Source of the DNA: Microbacterium sp. SS28
GTDB lineage: Bacteria > Actinomycetota > Actinomycetes > Actinomycetales > Microbacteriaceae
Direction: 5' to 3'
Assembly (NCBI RefSeq): GCF_022761035.1
Contig: NZ_JAKWJP010000005.1
Span: forward strand, 1-64,000
Length of the DNA stretch: 64,000 nucleotides
Of this stretch, positions 54,588-63,979 are shown piece after piece. The notes under the pieces were generated by a model. The model searched no databases, had not been told where the DNA came from, and saw only the letters and a program-made list of their open reading frames with translations. Both the position numbers and the translations under genes were made by a program. Numbering within the stretch: the stretch's first letter is position 1; the number at the start of each line of letters is the position of its first letter.

Positions 54588-56117
54588 TTAGTCAACGACA
54601 GAAATCGTGGGGCGGTAGCTGACTTGGCGCACTCGGCTGTCATCTCGCACGGCACTCAACGCCAGCATTCGTCCCGTGAATCCGGACGCGACTTCGGTCG
54701 AGAAGTAGCGCCCGTCCAGTCGAGCGAGTTCCTGGTTGCGGTCGAGGCGGAGTAGGGACAGGACGATGTCGTCGGGCCCGGCGTTGCCGATCGGGACAGG
54801 CGGAGAAAGAGGCGTGGTCGACTGGATGCGGAGCGTCACCTCGCCGGGCGGCACATCGGCTGTGGCGAGCACCTGGTGCATCTGACCGATTCGTACTTCC
54901 GCCACCACCTTCTTGCCGTCATAGGTGAGTCCTGTCCAATGGCGTTCGTCCACACGCAGAGAGAACCGTCCCGAACCGTGGAGTACGACATCGGCTGACC
55001 AGGCGAGGTCCCGCACGCGAGCACACAGGAGAGCCGTACCTCGCTCTGGAACGAGCAGCCGGAGGCCGTCGGCGTCGATCGAGGCGACGGCGCTGGGCTC
55101 GCCACCCGGTACGACCCACCGCGGGTCGAGGCGCGGATGAGTGAATCGGTCTGTGAATCCCGAATCCGCTTCGGGAACGTCGAATCTTGCTTCATCGAAG
55201 ACAGGCCAGCCGTCTGACCAGTCGACACCGGCGAGAAAGGTCTCCCGCCCGAGCACGTGGAAGCCCGGGGTCGAGCCACGGGTGCGCGCGCCGAGGTAGA
55301 CGGCCGCCCAGTCGCCGTCGGGGGCCTGCACGAGATCGGCATGGCCGACATTCTGGACCGGGTGAATGCTGCTGCGGTGGGTGAAGACGGGGTTCCGCGG
55401 ACACGCCTCGAACGGACCGCGCGGACTGGACGCCCGAGCGACGGTGACTGAGTGGCCTCGTTCGGTCCCTCCCTCAGCGAGGACGAGGTACCAGTACTCG
55501 CCGATCCGGTACAGATGCGGACCCTCGGCGGCGGACATGCCGCTCCCCTGCCATACCGGGTAGGCGGGCTCCAGGAAGCGACCGGTGGTGAGGTCGATAG
55601 GCGCCTGACGGATGCCATATCCGCCGCGGGTGAAATCGAGCACGTGCCAAGTGAGGTAGCACGTACCGTCCTCGTCCCACGCGAGGTCAGGGTCGATTCC
55701 TATCGCTTCGGGGATGAGGATCGGCTCGCTCCATGGGCCGGCCGGGTCTTCGGCGTGGACAAGCAGGTGCCCTTCGCCGAATTCGCTCACGTTCGTCGTG
55801 ATGAACCAGAATCGTCCGCCGTGATGCCGCAGTGTGCCGGCGTAGATGCCGGTCGAAGGCCCGCCGTTGCCGAGCCGGAACTGGGACCGCCGGTCAAGGA
55901 TGTTGCCGATCTGCCGCCAGCTGACCAGATCGCGACTGTGAAAGATCGGCGCTCCGGGAAAGTACTCGAAACTCGACGTCGCCAGGTAGTAATCCTCCCC
56001 GACCCGGCAGATGGTCGGATCGGGATGAAAGCCCGAAATGATGGGGCGGACCGCGCCGCTGCCGTGTGTCACGACTTGCGGTCCGGGAACCGCGACCTGA
56101 GGTTCGCTGGCGGTCAT
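54588..56117 (-). CDS. GH43 beta-xylosidase/arabinofuranosidase with C-terminal beta-sandwich
   Basis: A 509-residue XynB-type GH43: base Asp in GFHPDPTICRVGEDYYLATSSFEYFPG, Asp in AIGIDPDLAWDEDGTCYLTWH, acid Glu in SAAEGPHLYRIGEYWYLVLAEGGT and His in HADLVQAPDGDWAAVYLG. The last 190 residues form the beta-sandwich domain of this subgroup, with RFSLRVDERHWTGLTYDG. ATG 56117 overlaps the GH78 stop (ATGA). An open frame extends upstream but lies inside GH78. It is intracellular, acting on imported oligosaccharides with xylose or arabinose units (inference). Confidence 0.92.
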   Translation of the reverse strand: MTASEPQVAVPGPQVVTHGSGAVRPIISGFHPDPTICRVGEDYYLATSSFEYFPGAPIFHSRDLVSWRQIGNILDRRSQFRLGNGGPSTGIYAGTLRHHGGRFWFITTNVSEFGEGHLLVHAEDPAGPWSEPILIPEAIGIDPDLAWDEDGTCYLTWHVLDFTRGGYGIRQAPIDLTTGRFLEPAYPVWQGSGMSAAEGPHLYRIGEYWYLVLAEGGTERGHSVTVARASSPRGPFEACPRNPVFTHRSSIHPVQNVGHADLVQAPDGDWAAVYLGARTRGSTPGFHVLGRETFLAGVDWSDGWPVFDEARFDVPEADSGFTDRFTHPRLDPRWVVPGGEPSAVASIDADGLRLLVPERGTALLCARVRDLAWSADVVLHGSGRFSLRVDERHWTGLTYDGKKVVAEVRIGQMHQVLATADVPPGEVTLRIQSTTPLSPPVPIGNAGPDDIVLSLLRLDRNQELARLDGRYFSTEVASGFTGRMLALSAVRDDSRVRQVSYRPTISVVD

Positions 56118-58681
56118 CGATGCGCTTTCCTGTTCGGCAAGGTGTAGCGGTGGACGCCGGCCTCGACGCGGTGGATCTCGTCGGTGCCGGGCGGTTCGAT
56201 AACGGCGGTGGTACCGACGGGTACGGTGACCGCGAGTTCGATGCCGACGTGCGTGCGGTGCCATCGGACGATCGCTTCGCCATAGGGAGTGCCGTGTCGG
56301 GCTTCGGCGAAGTCGAGCTGCGCGGGTGGGTGTGGCCGGACGGAGATCGCGCGGTATCCCGGTGCGGCGGGAGCGAGACCGGCTACGCTGCGATGCATCC
56401 AGTCTGCGATCGCGCCCAGCGCGTAGTGGTTGAACGAGGTCATCTCGCCCGGGTTTATCGTGCCGTCGGGCAACATGCTGTCCCACCGTTCCCAGATGGT
56501 GGTGGCGCCCATCCGGACGGGGTAGAGCCAGGATGGCAGCTCGGACTGGAACAGCAGTCGATGTGCGTCGTCGATGTGACCGGTGATCTCGAGCGCGTCG
56601 CAGACCAGCGGCGTGCCGACGAATCCCGTGCTGATGCGCCAGTCGCTGTCTCGGACGAGCTGGGCAAGGCGCTCCCCCGCGGCATCCCTCGCCTTCTCGT
56701 CGGGGAGGAGGTCCCAGAGGATCGCCATGGCATACGCGGTCTGCGAGTCGGAGTGAACGGCGCCACCGGGTTCGACGAACGCCCGGATGAATGCCGTGCG
56801 GGCTGCTGCAGCGAGGTCAGAGTAGAGCGCTTCTTCGTGAGCGCGGCCGAGCACCGTTGCCATTCTGGCGACGATTTCGGCGGAACGTACGAAATGCGCG
56901 CTCGCCACCACGTCAGGATCCGCTTTCGCGCGGAAAGGGTCATCCGGCGGCGCGGTCGGGTCGAGCCAATCCCCGAACTGACGGTCACCGCGCCAGAGCA
57001 AGTCGGATCCGGATCGATCCCGCACCGCATCTACCCACTGTCGGGCGCTGTCGAACTGGCGCTCGAGGATGCCGCGATCCCCGGTGCGTTCGTAGAGCAC
57101 CCAGGGCACCACGGTAGCCGCGTCGCCCCATGCCGCCGCTGGCCAGGCAGACACGCCGCTCTTGAAGATGTCCGGGATAATGTGCGGGACCGTGCCGTCC
57201 GGCAGCTGCTCCGCGGACAGATCGGCGAGCCACGAGCTGAGGAAGCCGCTGACGTCATATAAGAAGGAGGCGGTGGGCGCAAAGATCTGGATGTCGCCGG
57301 TCCACCCGAGCCGTTCGTCGCGCTGCGGACAGTCTGTCGGCACATCGAGGAAGTTGCCCCGCATCCCCCACACGACGTTCTCATGCAGCTGGTTGAGGTC
57401 GGCATCTGAAGAGGTGAACCATCCTTTGCGCCGCAGCTCGCTGCCCAGGACAACGAGTTCGATGTCCGCTTCCTCTAGGTCATCGACGCCCGTGACCTCT
57501 GCGTAGCGGAAGCCGTGGAACGTGAACAGCGGCTCGAGGATCTCGCTCCCCTGGCCGCTCAAGATGAACCTGTCGGTCGCCTCGGCGGCCCGCAGGGGCC
57601 GCGTCCCGAGTTCGTTGTTCTCCAGCACCTCTGCGTGGCGGATGAGGATCTGCTGGCCCGCGGTGGACGCGCCGACGTGCAACCGCACCCGACCGACGGC
57701 GTTCTGACCGAAGTCCACCAGCGTGCGCCCAGACGGCGACCGCCACACCCTTCGGGCGGGAAGCACCTGTGTCGTCCGGACGGGCGGCCCTTCGGCGGCG
57801 ACCAGGAGAGAGTGGTCGGTTTCGATGACGTCGACGTCGTGCGTGGCAATGTCGGTGAACGGGTGCCGCAGGTCGGTGGTCTGGCCGTTGTAGAAGTCGT
57901 CCGCGAGGATGCCGCTCTCGGCGCTGCGCCAGCGGCCGTCGGTGGCGATCGTGATCACGTCGCCGGACGCCATCGTGATCTCGAGCTGGGCAAGAAAGGC
58001 GAGTCGATCGCCGTACACCCCTCGGTCGCCGAGGTATCCGAGTCGGCCGCGATACCAGCCGTTTCCGAGCACGGCGGTCAGTGTGTTGCGTCCGGGAGCC
58101 ACCAGAGCAGTGACGTCGTACACCTGGTAGCGAAGCCGCGCGTCATAGGCGGTCCAGCCGGGTGCGAATTGATCTTCCGATACGCGCCCACCGTTGAGGT
58201 CGGCTACGTAGATTCCGTGCGCCGTCGAATACAGCCGGACCGACATCACGCCCTCGGGCACATCGAATTGCGTCGACACGACGGGAGCGGGCTGATCCAG
58301 ACCGCCGATGTCGCGTGGGGAGACGAACCGAGCCGTCCAGTCCCCGCGATCGAAAAGTCCGGCCTCGGCGCGAACCTGTTTGCTCCAGCCACTCCAATTA
58401 CCGGACTGGCCGCGCACACGCACGCGTACACCGACCTGCTCCCGTGATTTCAGGGAAGCGGCCGGCCACGGCACGAGCACCTGATCCGCCGACTCGACCG
58501 CGAACGTGTCGATGGCGCCGGAACGATCGATCTCGATCTCGTACGACACCTGGACGAAGCCTGCGGCCGCCATCGGCATCTGCCAGGACAGGCGTGGCCG
58601 AGAAGTGCCGATGCCGAGTACGTCGCGGTCGCCGTCGAAGTGTTCGAAGCGGACGGCGGTCGGTAGCGCATGCGAAGGCAT
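56114..58681 (-). CDS. Glycoside hydrolase family 78 alpha-L-rhamnosidase
   Basis: An 855-residue GH78. N-terminal Fn3-like and Bac_rhamnosid_N domains have SRPRLSWQMPMAAAGFVQVSYEIEI and FAPGWTAYDARLRYQVYDVTALV. The conserved barrel entry MRGNFLDVPTDCPQRDERLGWTGDIQIF carries the general acid Glu and Asp, followed by WGDAATVVPWVLYERTGD. The C-terminal domain has the GYRAISVRPHP motif. AGGAG lies about ten bases before ATG 58681. It is the first gene of the operon with GH43 and the DUF5060 enzyme, 117 bp downstream of a TTGCGCAA site. Confidence 0.94.
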   Translation of the reverse strand: MPSHALPTAVRFEHFDGDRDVLGIGTSRPRLSWQMPMAAAGFVQVSYEIEIDRSGAIDTFAVESADQVLVPWPAASLKSREQVGVRVRVRGQSGNWSGWSKQVRAEAGLFDRGDWTARFVSPRDIGGLDQPAPVVSTQFDVPEGVMSVRLYSTAHGIYVADLNGGRVSEDQFAPGWTAYDARLRYQVYDVTALVAPGRNTLTAVLGNGWYRGRLGYLGDRGVYGDRLAFLAQLEITMASGDVITIATDGRWRSAESGILADDFYNGQTTDLRHPFTDIATHDVDVIETDHSLLVAAEGPPVRTTQVLPARRVWRSPSGRTLVDFGQNAVGRVRLHVGASTAGQQILIRHAEVLENNELGTRPLRAAEATDRFILSGQGSEILEPLFTFHGFRYAEVTGVDDLEEADIELVVLGSELRRKGWFTSSDADLNQLHENVVWGMRGNFLDVPTDCPQRDERLGWTGDIQIFAPTASFLYDVSGFLSSWLADLSAEQLPDGTVPHIIPDIFKSGVSAWPAAAWGDAATVVPWVLYERTGDRGILERQFDSARQWVDAVRDRSGSDLLWRGDRQFGDWLDPTAPPDDPFRAKADPDVVASAHFVRSAEIVARMATVLGRAHEEALYSDLAAAARTAFIRAFVEPGGAVHSDSQTAYAMAILWDLLPDEKARDAAGERLAQLVRDSDWRISTGFVGTPLVCDALEITGHIDDAHRLLFQSELPSWLYPVRMGATTIWERWDSMLPDGTINPGEMTSFNHYALGAIADWMHRSVAGLAPAAPGYRAISVRPHPPAQLDFAEARHGTPYGEAIVRWHRTHVGIELAVTVPVGTTAVIEPPGTDEIHRVEAGVHRYTLPNRKAHR

Positions 58682-58797
58682 TTATGGGTCTCTCCTGGCC
58701 GGACGGGACCGACGTGGCCCGCCACTGCACGTAGCGGCGGGGTCTGATGAAGGAGACTATGTCCGCAGCCACAAAGCGACAACGCGCAGCAATCTTT

Positions 58798-58805
58798 TTG
58801 CGCAA
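58798..58805. promoter_or_regulatory. TTGCGCAA operator candidate, rhamnosidase side
   Basis: The exact palindrome in CTTTTTGCGCAAAC lies 117 bp upstream of the GH78 start in the divergent LacI/GH78 promoter. The second site at 58866-58873 is 68 bp away, close to the LacI start, so a loop between the two is possible. Confidence 0.7.
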
Positions 58806-58865
58806 ACGCGCTGTCCCAGTGGACAATGAATGCGCTGGAGATAATCGACTCGACGTCTAGACTGC

Positions 58866-58873
58866 TTGCGCAA
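58866..58873. promoter_or_regulatory. TTGCGCAA operator candidate, LacI side (autoregulation)
   Basis: The exact palindrome in GACTGCTTGCGCAATAAGGA ends just before the Shine-Dalgarno AAGGAGG of the LacI gene at 58886. Bound repressor would block its own gene. The preceding CTGC is shared with the site at 61333. Confidence 0.7.
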
Positions 58874-58885
58874 TAAGGAGGACCT

Positions 58886-59908
58886 ATGCCCAGGTTGCCT
58901 GCCGACGCGCCTCCGACACTCCGCGATGTCGCGGAAGCCGCTGGCGTTTCGGTCGCGTCCGCCTCTCGCGCGCTGTCCGGTCGAGGCGATCTATCGCGCG
59001 AGACTCGGGGTCGGGTGGTCGCCGCCGCGGAACGCCTCGGGTATGAACGCGCGGGAGGCGGTCGGGGGCGTCCCACGACGCTCGACCCGCGGCTCATCGA
59101 GTTCGTGTTGGGCAGCTTTGACGACGCGTGGACGGATGCCATGACCGGAGGGGCACGAGAAGCGGCATTCGCGGCCGGCTTCGATCTGGTGCTCACCCTG
59201 GAACGTCCCGATCCCAGTGACGATTGGCCCACTCGGGTCGCCACCCGCCGCCCATCGGGCGTGATCATCGGCATCATCACCCCGACCGCGCGCCAACTCG
59301 CTGAATTGCAGGGGCTGAGAATCCCCGTGGTGCTGCTCGACCCCCGATCCGATCCGGGCGGTGCGCTCCCGAGTGTCGGCACGACGGACTGGCAGGGCGG
59401 CTACGACGCCGGCGTTCATCTGGCGCAGTGCGCCTACGACCGCTTCGCGGTGGTCACGGGCACGCCGCAGTATCGCTTCGGACGGGCGCGGGAGGAGGGC
59501 TTCCGAGCGGCCATCGAAGAGCATCGGCCGGGTGCGACGGTTGCTCACGTGAACTCGGAATGGAGTCAAGCGCCTCTCACCGAAGCGTTGGTTCGCCCCT
59601 TCGCAACGGACCCCTCACCCATCGGAGTGTTCGCCTGCAACGACGAGATCGCTCTCGCTGTGTACCGCGTCGCATTCATGCTCGGGCGGAAAATCCCCGA
59701 CGACATCGGCGTAGTGGGATTCAACAACGAGGCACGGGCGGCCGCTGCATCTCCGCCCCTGTCATCCGTCAACCAACCGCTGACGGCCATGGCCGCGCGC
59801 GCCGTGGAACTCGTGCGAGAGCTGCGGTACCACGATGCTCCGCCGTACGAGCGTGTCGAGCTGGCAACTGATCTGATCGTCCGATCGTCGACCCGATCGG
59901 TTCCTTGA
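58886..59908 (+). CDS. LacI family regulator, probable controller of the TTGCGCAA regulon
   Basis: A 340-residue LacI protein. The HTH is TLRDVAEAAGVSVASASRALSGRGDLSRETRGRV and the hinge region LGYERAGGGRGRP. The sensor domain has VVLLDPRSDPGG, FAVVTGTPQYRFGRAREEGFRAAI, GVFACNDEIALAVYRVAFMLGRKIPDDIGVVGFNNE and SSVNQPLTAMAARAVELVREL. AAGGAGG lies five bases before ATG 58886. It is divergent from the rhamnosidase operon and convergent with the MFS gene. Its likely operator is TTGCGCAA, found at six promoter positions. Rhamnose or a rhamnoside is a plausible inducer (inference). Confidence 0.93.
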   Translation: MPRLPADAPPTLRDVAEAAGVSVASASRALSGRGDLSRETRGRVVAAAERLGYERAGGGRGRPTTLDPRLIEFVLGSFDDAWTDAMTGGAREAAFAAGFDLVLTLERPDPSDDWPTRVATRRPSGVIIGIITPTARQLAELQGLRIPVVLLDPRSDPGGALPSVGTTDWQGGYDAGVHLAQCAYDRFAVVTGTPQYRFGRAREEGFRAAIEEHRPGATVAHVNSEWSQAPLTEALVRPFATDPSPIGVFACNDEIALAVYRVAFMLGRKIPDDIGVVGFNNEARAAAASPPLSSVNQPLTAMAARAVELVRELRYHDAPPYERVELATDLIVRSSTRSVP

Positions 59909-59950
59909 CTCGAGCGGACGTGTGGGCTGGGGCACGACCCAAGCCTGCTA

Positions 59951-61216
59951 TCAGTCGGCCGTCAGCTCCGGCACGGATGAGGGACGCACGACGATCAGCA
60001 GTGCGACCAGCCCGAGAACGGCGCTGCCTGCGACGACCACGCCGAGGGAGAGGACACTCACCCCGCCGAGGAGCGCGGGCATCAGCGAAAGGACGCCGCC
60101 CACCACGGAGTTCACGAAACCGGCGAGGGCAACGGCAGTTCCGCTCTGCTGCTGGTGGCGCGCGAGGATGAGGACGTTCAGGCACGGGCCGCAGAAGCCG
60201 TGAATCGCGACCAAGAGTGACGACGCCCCGAGGGCCCACCACCATCCGCCGTCGAGAATGCCCACCGCCACGAAGCCCGCTCCGCTCAGAACCAGGGCCG
60301 GGAGGGCAACGCACAGCAGGCTGGCGGGCCGGAACCGTCGCATGAGCCGCGCCGAGACCTGCGTCGCCACGAGCAGCCCGACGGCGTTCAAAGCGAAGAC
60401 GAGCCCAAAGGTCTGCTCGGAGAAGCCGTAGCGGTCCTGGAAGATGAAGGGAGACGCGGACAGGTAGCTCACGATCGCTGCGAAGACCATCGCGCCGACG
60501 AGCACCGCGCCGATGTAGACCCGGTCGCGTGCGAGTACGGCGACGCGGTCGGTCCATCGGCGTTGCGAACCGACGCGCACGGTGTGCGGCAAGGTCTCGG
60601 GCAGCACAATCGTGACGGCCGTGAACACCAGGACGCCGAACCCCGCCAGCAGCCAGAAGACCCCGCGCCAGTCGGTGAAGAGCAGGAGCTGAGAGCCGAT
60701 GATCGGTGCCACGATCGGCGCGAGGCCGCTGATCAGGGCGATGCGCGCCGCCATCCGCACCAGCCGTTTGCCACCGAACAGGTCTCGAATCATCGCCGCG
60801 GCCACCACCGCGCCTGCGGCGGCGCCGAAGCCTTGGCCGAACCGCGCGAACGCGACGATCTCGATGGTCGGAGCGATTGCGATCACAAGGCTGGACACGA
60901 CGTGCAAACCCGTCGCCAAGGCCACGGGAACCTTTCGGCCGATCGAGTCGCTCCAGGGTCCGACGACGAGCTGGCCCACTCCCAAGCCGATCGCCGTCGC
61001 GGTGAGCGTGATCTGCACCATCGTCGTCGTGGTGTGCAGGTCTGTCTCGATCAGTGGAAACGCCGGCAGGTAGAGGTCCATCGTGAACGGGCCGAGGGCG
61101 GTGAGACCGCCGAGAACCATGATGAATACGACCGGGTGCAGCGGCCGGCCGGCAGCGATGGTGAGGATCGACGCGGTCGAGGTGTGGCTGCGGTGCGAGA
61201 CAGCGAGTGCGGGCAT
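59951..61216 (-). CDS. Bcr/CflA-like MFS transporter (DHA1 family)
   Basis: A 421-residue carrier with about 12 helices. FTMDLYLPAFPLIETDLHTTTTMVQITLTATAIGLGVGQLVVGPWSDSIGRKVP is the Bcr/CflA opening, with motif A in its loop, and RFGQGFGAAAGAVVAAAMIRDLF is the helix 4 motif. The family is usually annotated as drug efflux, yet it stands 117 bp downstream of a TTGCGCAA site, among glycan genes. GGAGAA precedes ATG 61216; the longer frame from 61270 is less likely. It may export a sugar-derived or toxic aglycone product (inference). Confidence 0.9.
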   Translation of the reverse strand: MPALAVSHRSHTSTASILTIAAGRPLHPVVFIMVLGGLTALGPFTMDLYLPAFPLIETDLHTTTTMVQITLTATAIGLGVGQLVVGPWSDSIGRKVPVALATGLHVVSSLVIAIAPTIEIVAFARFGQGFGAAAGAVVAAAMIRDLFGGKRLVRMAARIALISGLAPIVAPIIGSQLLLFTDWRGVFWLLAGFGVLVFTAVTIVLPETLPHTVRVGSQRRWTDRVAVLARDRVYIGAVLVGAMVFAAIVSYLSASPFIFQDRYGFSEQTFGLVFALNAVGLLVATQVSARLMRRFRPASLLCVALPALVLSGAGFVAVGILDGGWWWALGASSLLVAIHGFCGPCLNVLILARHQQQSGTAVALAGFVNSVVGGVLSLMPALLGGVSVLSLGVVVAGSAVLGLVALLIVVRPSSVPELTAD

Positions 61217-61332
61217 TCGGCTTCTCCATGATGACGAAGCATCACCGAGGGGATCGCGCGCGGCGCCCAACGCGTGAACTGGGTGGACAGTGCCCTCCTA
61301 TCAAAACGGAGCGCACCGTGGACGGCGACTGC

Positions 61333-61340
61333 TTGCGCAA
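61333..61340. promoter_or_regulatory. TTGCGCAA operator candidate upstream of the MFS gene
   Basis: The exact palindrome in GACTGCTTGCGCAAAAGC lies between the end of the GH2 gene (61374) and the MFS start, exactly the same 117-bp distance upstream as the site before the GH78 gene. Its presence shows that the MFS gene has its own promoter. Confidence 0.65.
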
Positions 61341-61373
61341 AAGCGCTCAGGCGGCGAGCATGCGCTCCAACCA

Positions 61374-63815
61374 TCAGCGGACTTCGAAAGCGGGGTCGCT
61401 CTCATGAGCCCGGACGGTGACGAGCACGTCCTCGAAGCCCGGGGCCGACACGGTAACGGTGATCTCACCCGCTCCGGTGGGTCGCACGATCGCGAGGGCC
61501 CGTCCCTCGAATGTCGTGGTCGAAGCGGCGAGGAATGACTCCTCCGTGTCGGGGCGGGCGCTTCCCAGCCCCTGCAGGATGCCGGAACCGTCGACAGTCA
61601 CATTCACCGTCATATCGCTGGATGTGGCCATGGTGTCGTCGGCGTCGAGCAGCTCGATGCTCACGTAGGCAAGATCGTGGTCGTCAGCGCGGATGGCGGA
61701 CCGATCTGCGGTGGCGCGAAGGACGATCGGCCCGGAGATGGAGCGGAGCATCGTGCGCGTTGTCTCCCGGCCTCCGCTTCGGGCGATGGCGACGAGCTCT
61801 CCCGCTTCGTAGGGGAGATCGAATGCCGCACGGAAGCGGTGGGCGGGACCGGTGGGCGCAGTGCCCACCGAGCGGCCGTTCAGTATGAGCTCGACCTCCT
61901 CCGCCGCGCTGTACACCTCCAGGTGCACGGGAGCGCCGGCATCCAACATCAGGTCCCACGACGAAAGTGAGTCCGTCCACGCCCAGCCCAGACCGTGCGC
62001 CGCGCGGCCGGTGCCCCGGGGTCGGTCCACCGCGATGTACGGCTCGGCTCGAAGGCCGAAAACGATCTCCCGATAGTACGACGCCGGGCGACGGTGACCG
62101 GTGATGTCGATGTCACCACACCACGCCGTGAGCCAGGGGTAGGGAGCGAACTCTTCGTCGTCGAACCGGGTACTGCCGAGGCCGGCCTCGCCGAGGTAGT
62201 CCCAACCCGTCCAGGTGAAGTCCCCGATCACGTGCGGGTGCTCGATGACCAAGCTCCACAGCTCGTCGATGTCTCTAGGAAGCGTCTCAGAGCCCAGGAC
62301 GACCCGCTGGGGGAACCGCTCGAGGTCACCGGTGTAGCGGCTGGGGGCGTAGTTGTGTCCGACGACATCGACCACGGAATGTGTCTCCTCCGTCATATCG
62401 GTGACTCGGTCGGAAAGGCTGAGCTCGTCGAAGAGGTGGTGCAACTCGCCCAACAGATCGTTCACGCCGACCTTCCCGCGCAGCTCGCCGGCCCTCTTCT
62501 TGAGATCAGGGAGGAGCGCGGTGATTGTACCGACGAACCCGCTGACCGCGTTCGTCGTGTAGCGTGTCGGATCCAGCGCGCGAACCTTCTCAACCAGCCG
62601 ACGACCCCAGCGCGCTCCGTGGGGATTTCCGGCGTCGAGAACCTCGTTGCCGATCGAGTAGACGATGACGCTGGGGTGGTTGAAGTCCTTCGCGACGAGT
62701 GACTCGACATCCCGTTCCCACCACTCCGGGAACGAGAGGGAGTAGTCGAAGGAGTTCTTCGCGGTCGTCCACATGTCGAACGTCTCGTCGATGACGAGCA
62801 TCCCGAGACGATCGCAGGCCTCGATCATCGCGATGCTCAGCGGGTTGTGCGATGCGCGGACCGCGTTGAAACCCGCTAGCTTCAGGATCTCGATGCGTCG
62901 CTCCTCGGCGCGGCCGATGGCTGCGGCCCCTAGGACGCCGTTGTCGTGATGAATGCAAGCCCCACGCAGCTTGACGACCTCGCCGTTGATCCGGAGTCCG
63001 TCGATCGGATCGAGCGAGAGGCTCCGAATGCCGAAGGAGGTCTCGAGGTCGTCGATCCGCTCATCGCGATCCCAGACCTCGGTCACGGCACGATACAGGT
63101 TCGGATTCGCCACGCTCCACAGTCGCGGTGAGGGGACATACGCGCGCTGGCGGACGACGGCGCACTCCCCCGCCCTCACTGTGAGCGGCGATGAGGTCGT
63201 CGTCACCTCTGAACCCAAGGCGTCGAGAATTCTCCAGTGCACCGAGAGGGTCCGCGTGACGACGTCCTCGTTCACGATCCTGGCGCTGATCGCCACGACC
63301 GCCTTGTCTTCGTCGATTTCGGGCGTGCTGATCCGGACGCCGTCGGTGGCGAGGTGGGCGAGTCCAGTCACGGACAAAACCGTGTCGCGGTGGATGCCCA
63401 GGCCGGAGTACCACCGGGAGTCCTGGTGCGCTCGAGCCTCGACCACGACGGAGTTCTCCGCGCCATAGTGGAGGAATGGATCGAGCGGAACCGAGAAGAC
63501 AGAGTAGCCGTTCGGCCGCTGCGCAGCGAAGGCTCCGTTGACGAGAACGACGGCGTCTCGGTAGACGCCTTGAAGCTGTAGCGTCACGCGGCGGTCGCGC
63601 CAGTCCAACGGCGCCTGGAAGACCTTGCGGTACTCGACCGCGCCGCCGGCGAAGTAGCCGGATCCCTGTCCGTATTCGGGCGACCGCTCGAGCGCCAGCA
63701 TCGCGTCGTGCGGCAGCGTCACGGCCCTTCGGTCGTCTGGATTGTCGTTCAGCTCGGTGAAGATGCTCACCTTCGACTTGATCGTCCAGTCGCTGTTGAA
63801 AGACGAACGCGGCAT
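61374..63815 (-). CDS. Glycoside hydrolase family 2 protein
   Basis: An 813-residue GH2 enzyme from ATG 63815, which has GGGAG five bases upstream; the longer open frame runs over the operator at 63892 and is rejected. The sugar-binding domain has LPHDAML and WYSGLGIHRD, and the barrel has NAVRASHNPLS and DETFDMW. The acid/base is Glu391 in YSIGNEVLD and the nucleophile is Glu510 in VVLGSETLPRD. The layout is close to the GH2 at 1235, including the DUF4982-like C-terminal beta domains, but it lacks that protein's Ala/Pro insertion. It is intracellular, probably a beta-galactosidase-type member of the TTGCGCAA regulon. Confidence 0.92.
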   Translation of the reverse strand: MPRSSFNSDWTIKSKVSIFTELNDNPDDRRAVTLPHDAMLALERSPEYGQGSGYFAGGAVEYRKVFQAPLDWRDRRVTLQLQGVYRDAVVLVNGAFAAQRPNGYSVFSVPLDPFLHYGAENSVVVEARAHQDSRWYSGLGIHRDTVLSVTGLAHLATDGVRISTPEIDEDKAVVAISARIVNEDVVTRTLSVHWRILDALGSEVTTTSSPLTVRAGECAVVRQRAYVPSPRLWSVANPNLYRAVTEVWDRDERIDDLETSFGIRSLSLDPIDGLRINGEVVKLRGACIHHDNGVLGAAAIGRAEERRIEILKLAGFNAVRASHNPLSIAMIEACDRLGMLVIDETFDMWTTAKNSFDYSLSFPEWWERDVESLVAKDFNHPSVIVYSIGNEVLDAGNPHGARWGRRLVEKVRALDPTRYTTNAVSGFVGTITALLPDLKKRAGELRGKVGVNDLLGELHHLFDELSLSDRVTDMTEETHSVVDVVGHNYAPSRYTGDLERFPQRVVLGSETLPRDIDELWSLVIEHPHVIGDFTWTGWDYLGEAGLGSTRFDDEEFAPYPWLTAWCGDIDITGHRRPASYYREIVFGLRAEPYIAVDRPRGTGRAAHGLGWAWTDSLSSWDLMLDAGAPVHLEVYSAAEEVELILNGRSVGTAPTGPAHRFRAAFDLPYEAGELVAIARSGGRETTRTMLRSISGPIVLRATADRSAIRADDHDLAYVSIELLDADDTMATSSDMTVNVTVDGSGILQGLGSARPDTEESFLAASTTTFEGRALAIVRPTGAGEITVTVSAPGFEDVLVTVRAHESDPAFEVR

Positions 63816-63891
63816 GGTGACTCCCTCGGCGGCCGGCACGGTCGTCCGCGCCACCCCAACTGTGTCAATGCCCAGGTTCCGCGACAAGAAG

Positions 63892-63899
63892 TTGCGCAA
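63892..63899. promoter_or_regulatory. TTGCGCAA operator candidate upstream of GH2
   Basis: The exact palindrome in AAGTTGCGCAATGG lies 77 bp upstream of the GH2 start. A second exact site lies 80 bp further on, so this promoter also has a pair of sites. Confidence 0.65.
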
Positions 63900-63971
63900 T
63901 GGCCGAGTCCGGACCCTGCGGCACGCGCCGGAAACGTCGGAGCCGAAGCCGAAGCAGCGCGAGATGGGTAT

Positions 63972-63979
63972 TTGCGCAA
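63972..63979. promoter_or_regulatory. TTGCGCAA operator candidate at the window end
   Basis: The exact palindrome in TATTTGCGCAACAACG is followed 14 bp later by the half-match TTGCGCGG (63986). It may serve the GH2 gene or a divergent gene beyond the window. Confidence 0.6.

Noticed and set aside
63816..63899. Longer start (TTG 63899) for the GH2 gene
   Set aside because: It would start within the TTGCGCAA site and adds no family sequence; ATG 63815 has a good Shine-Dalgarno.
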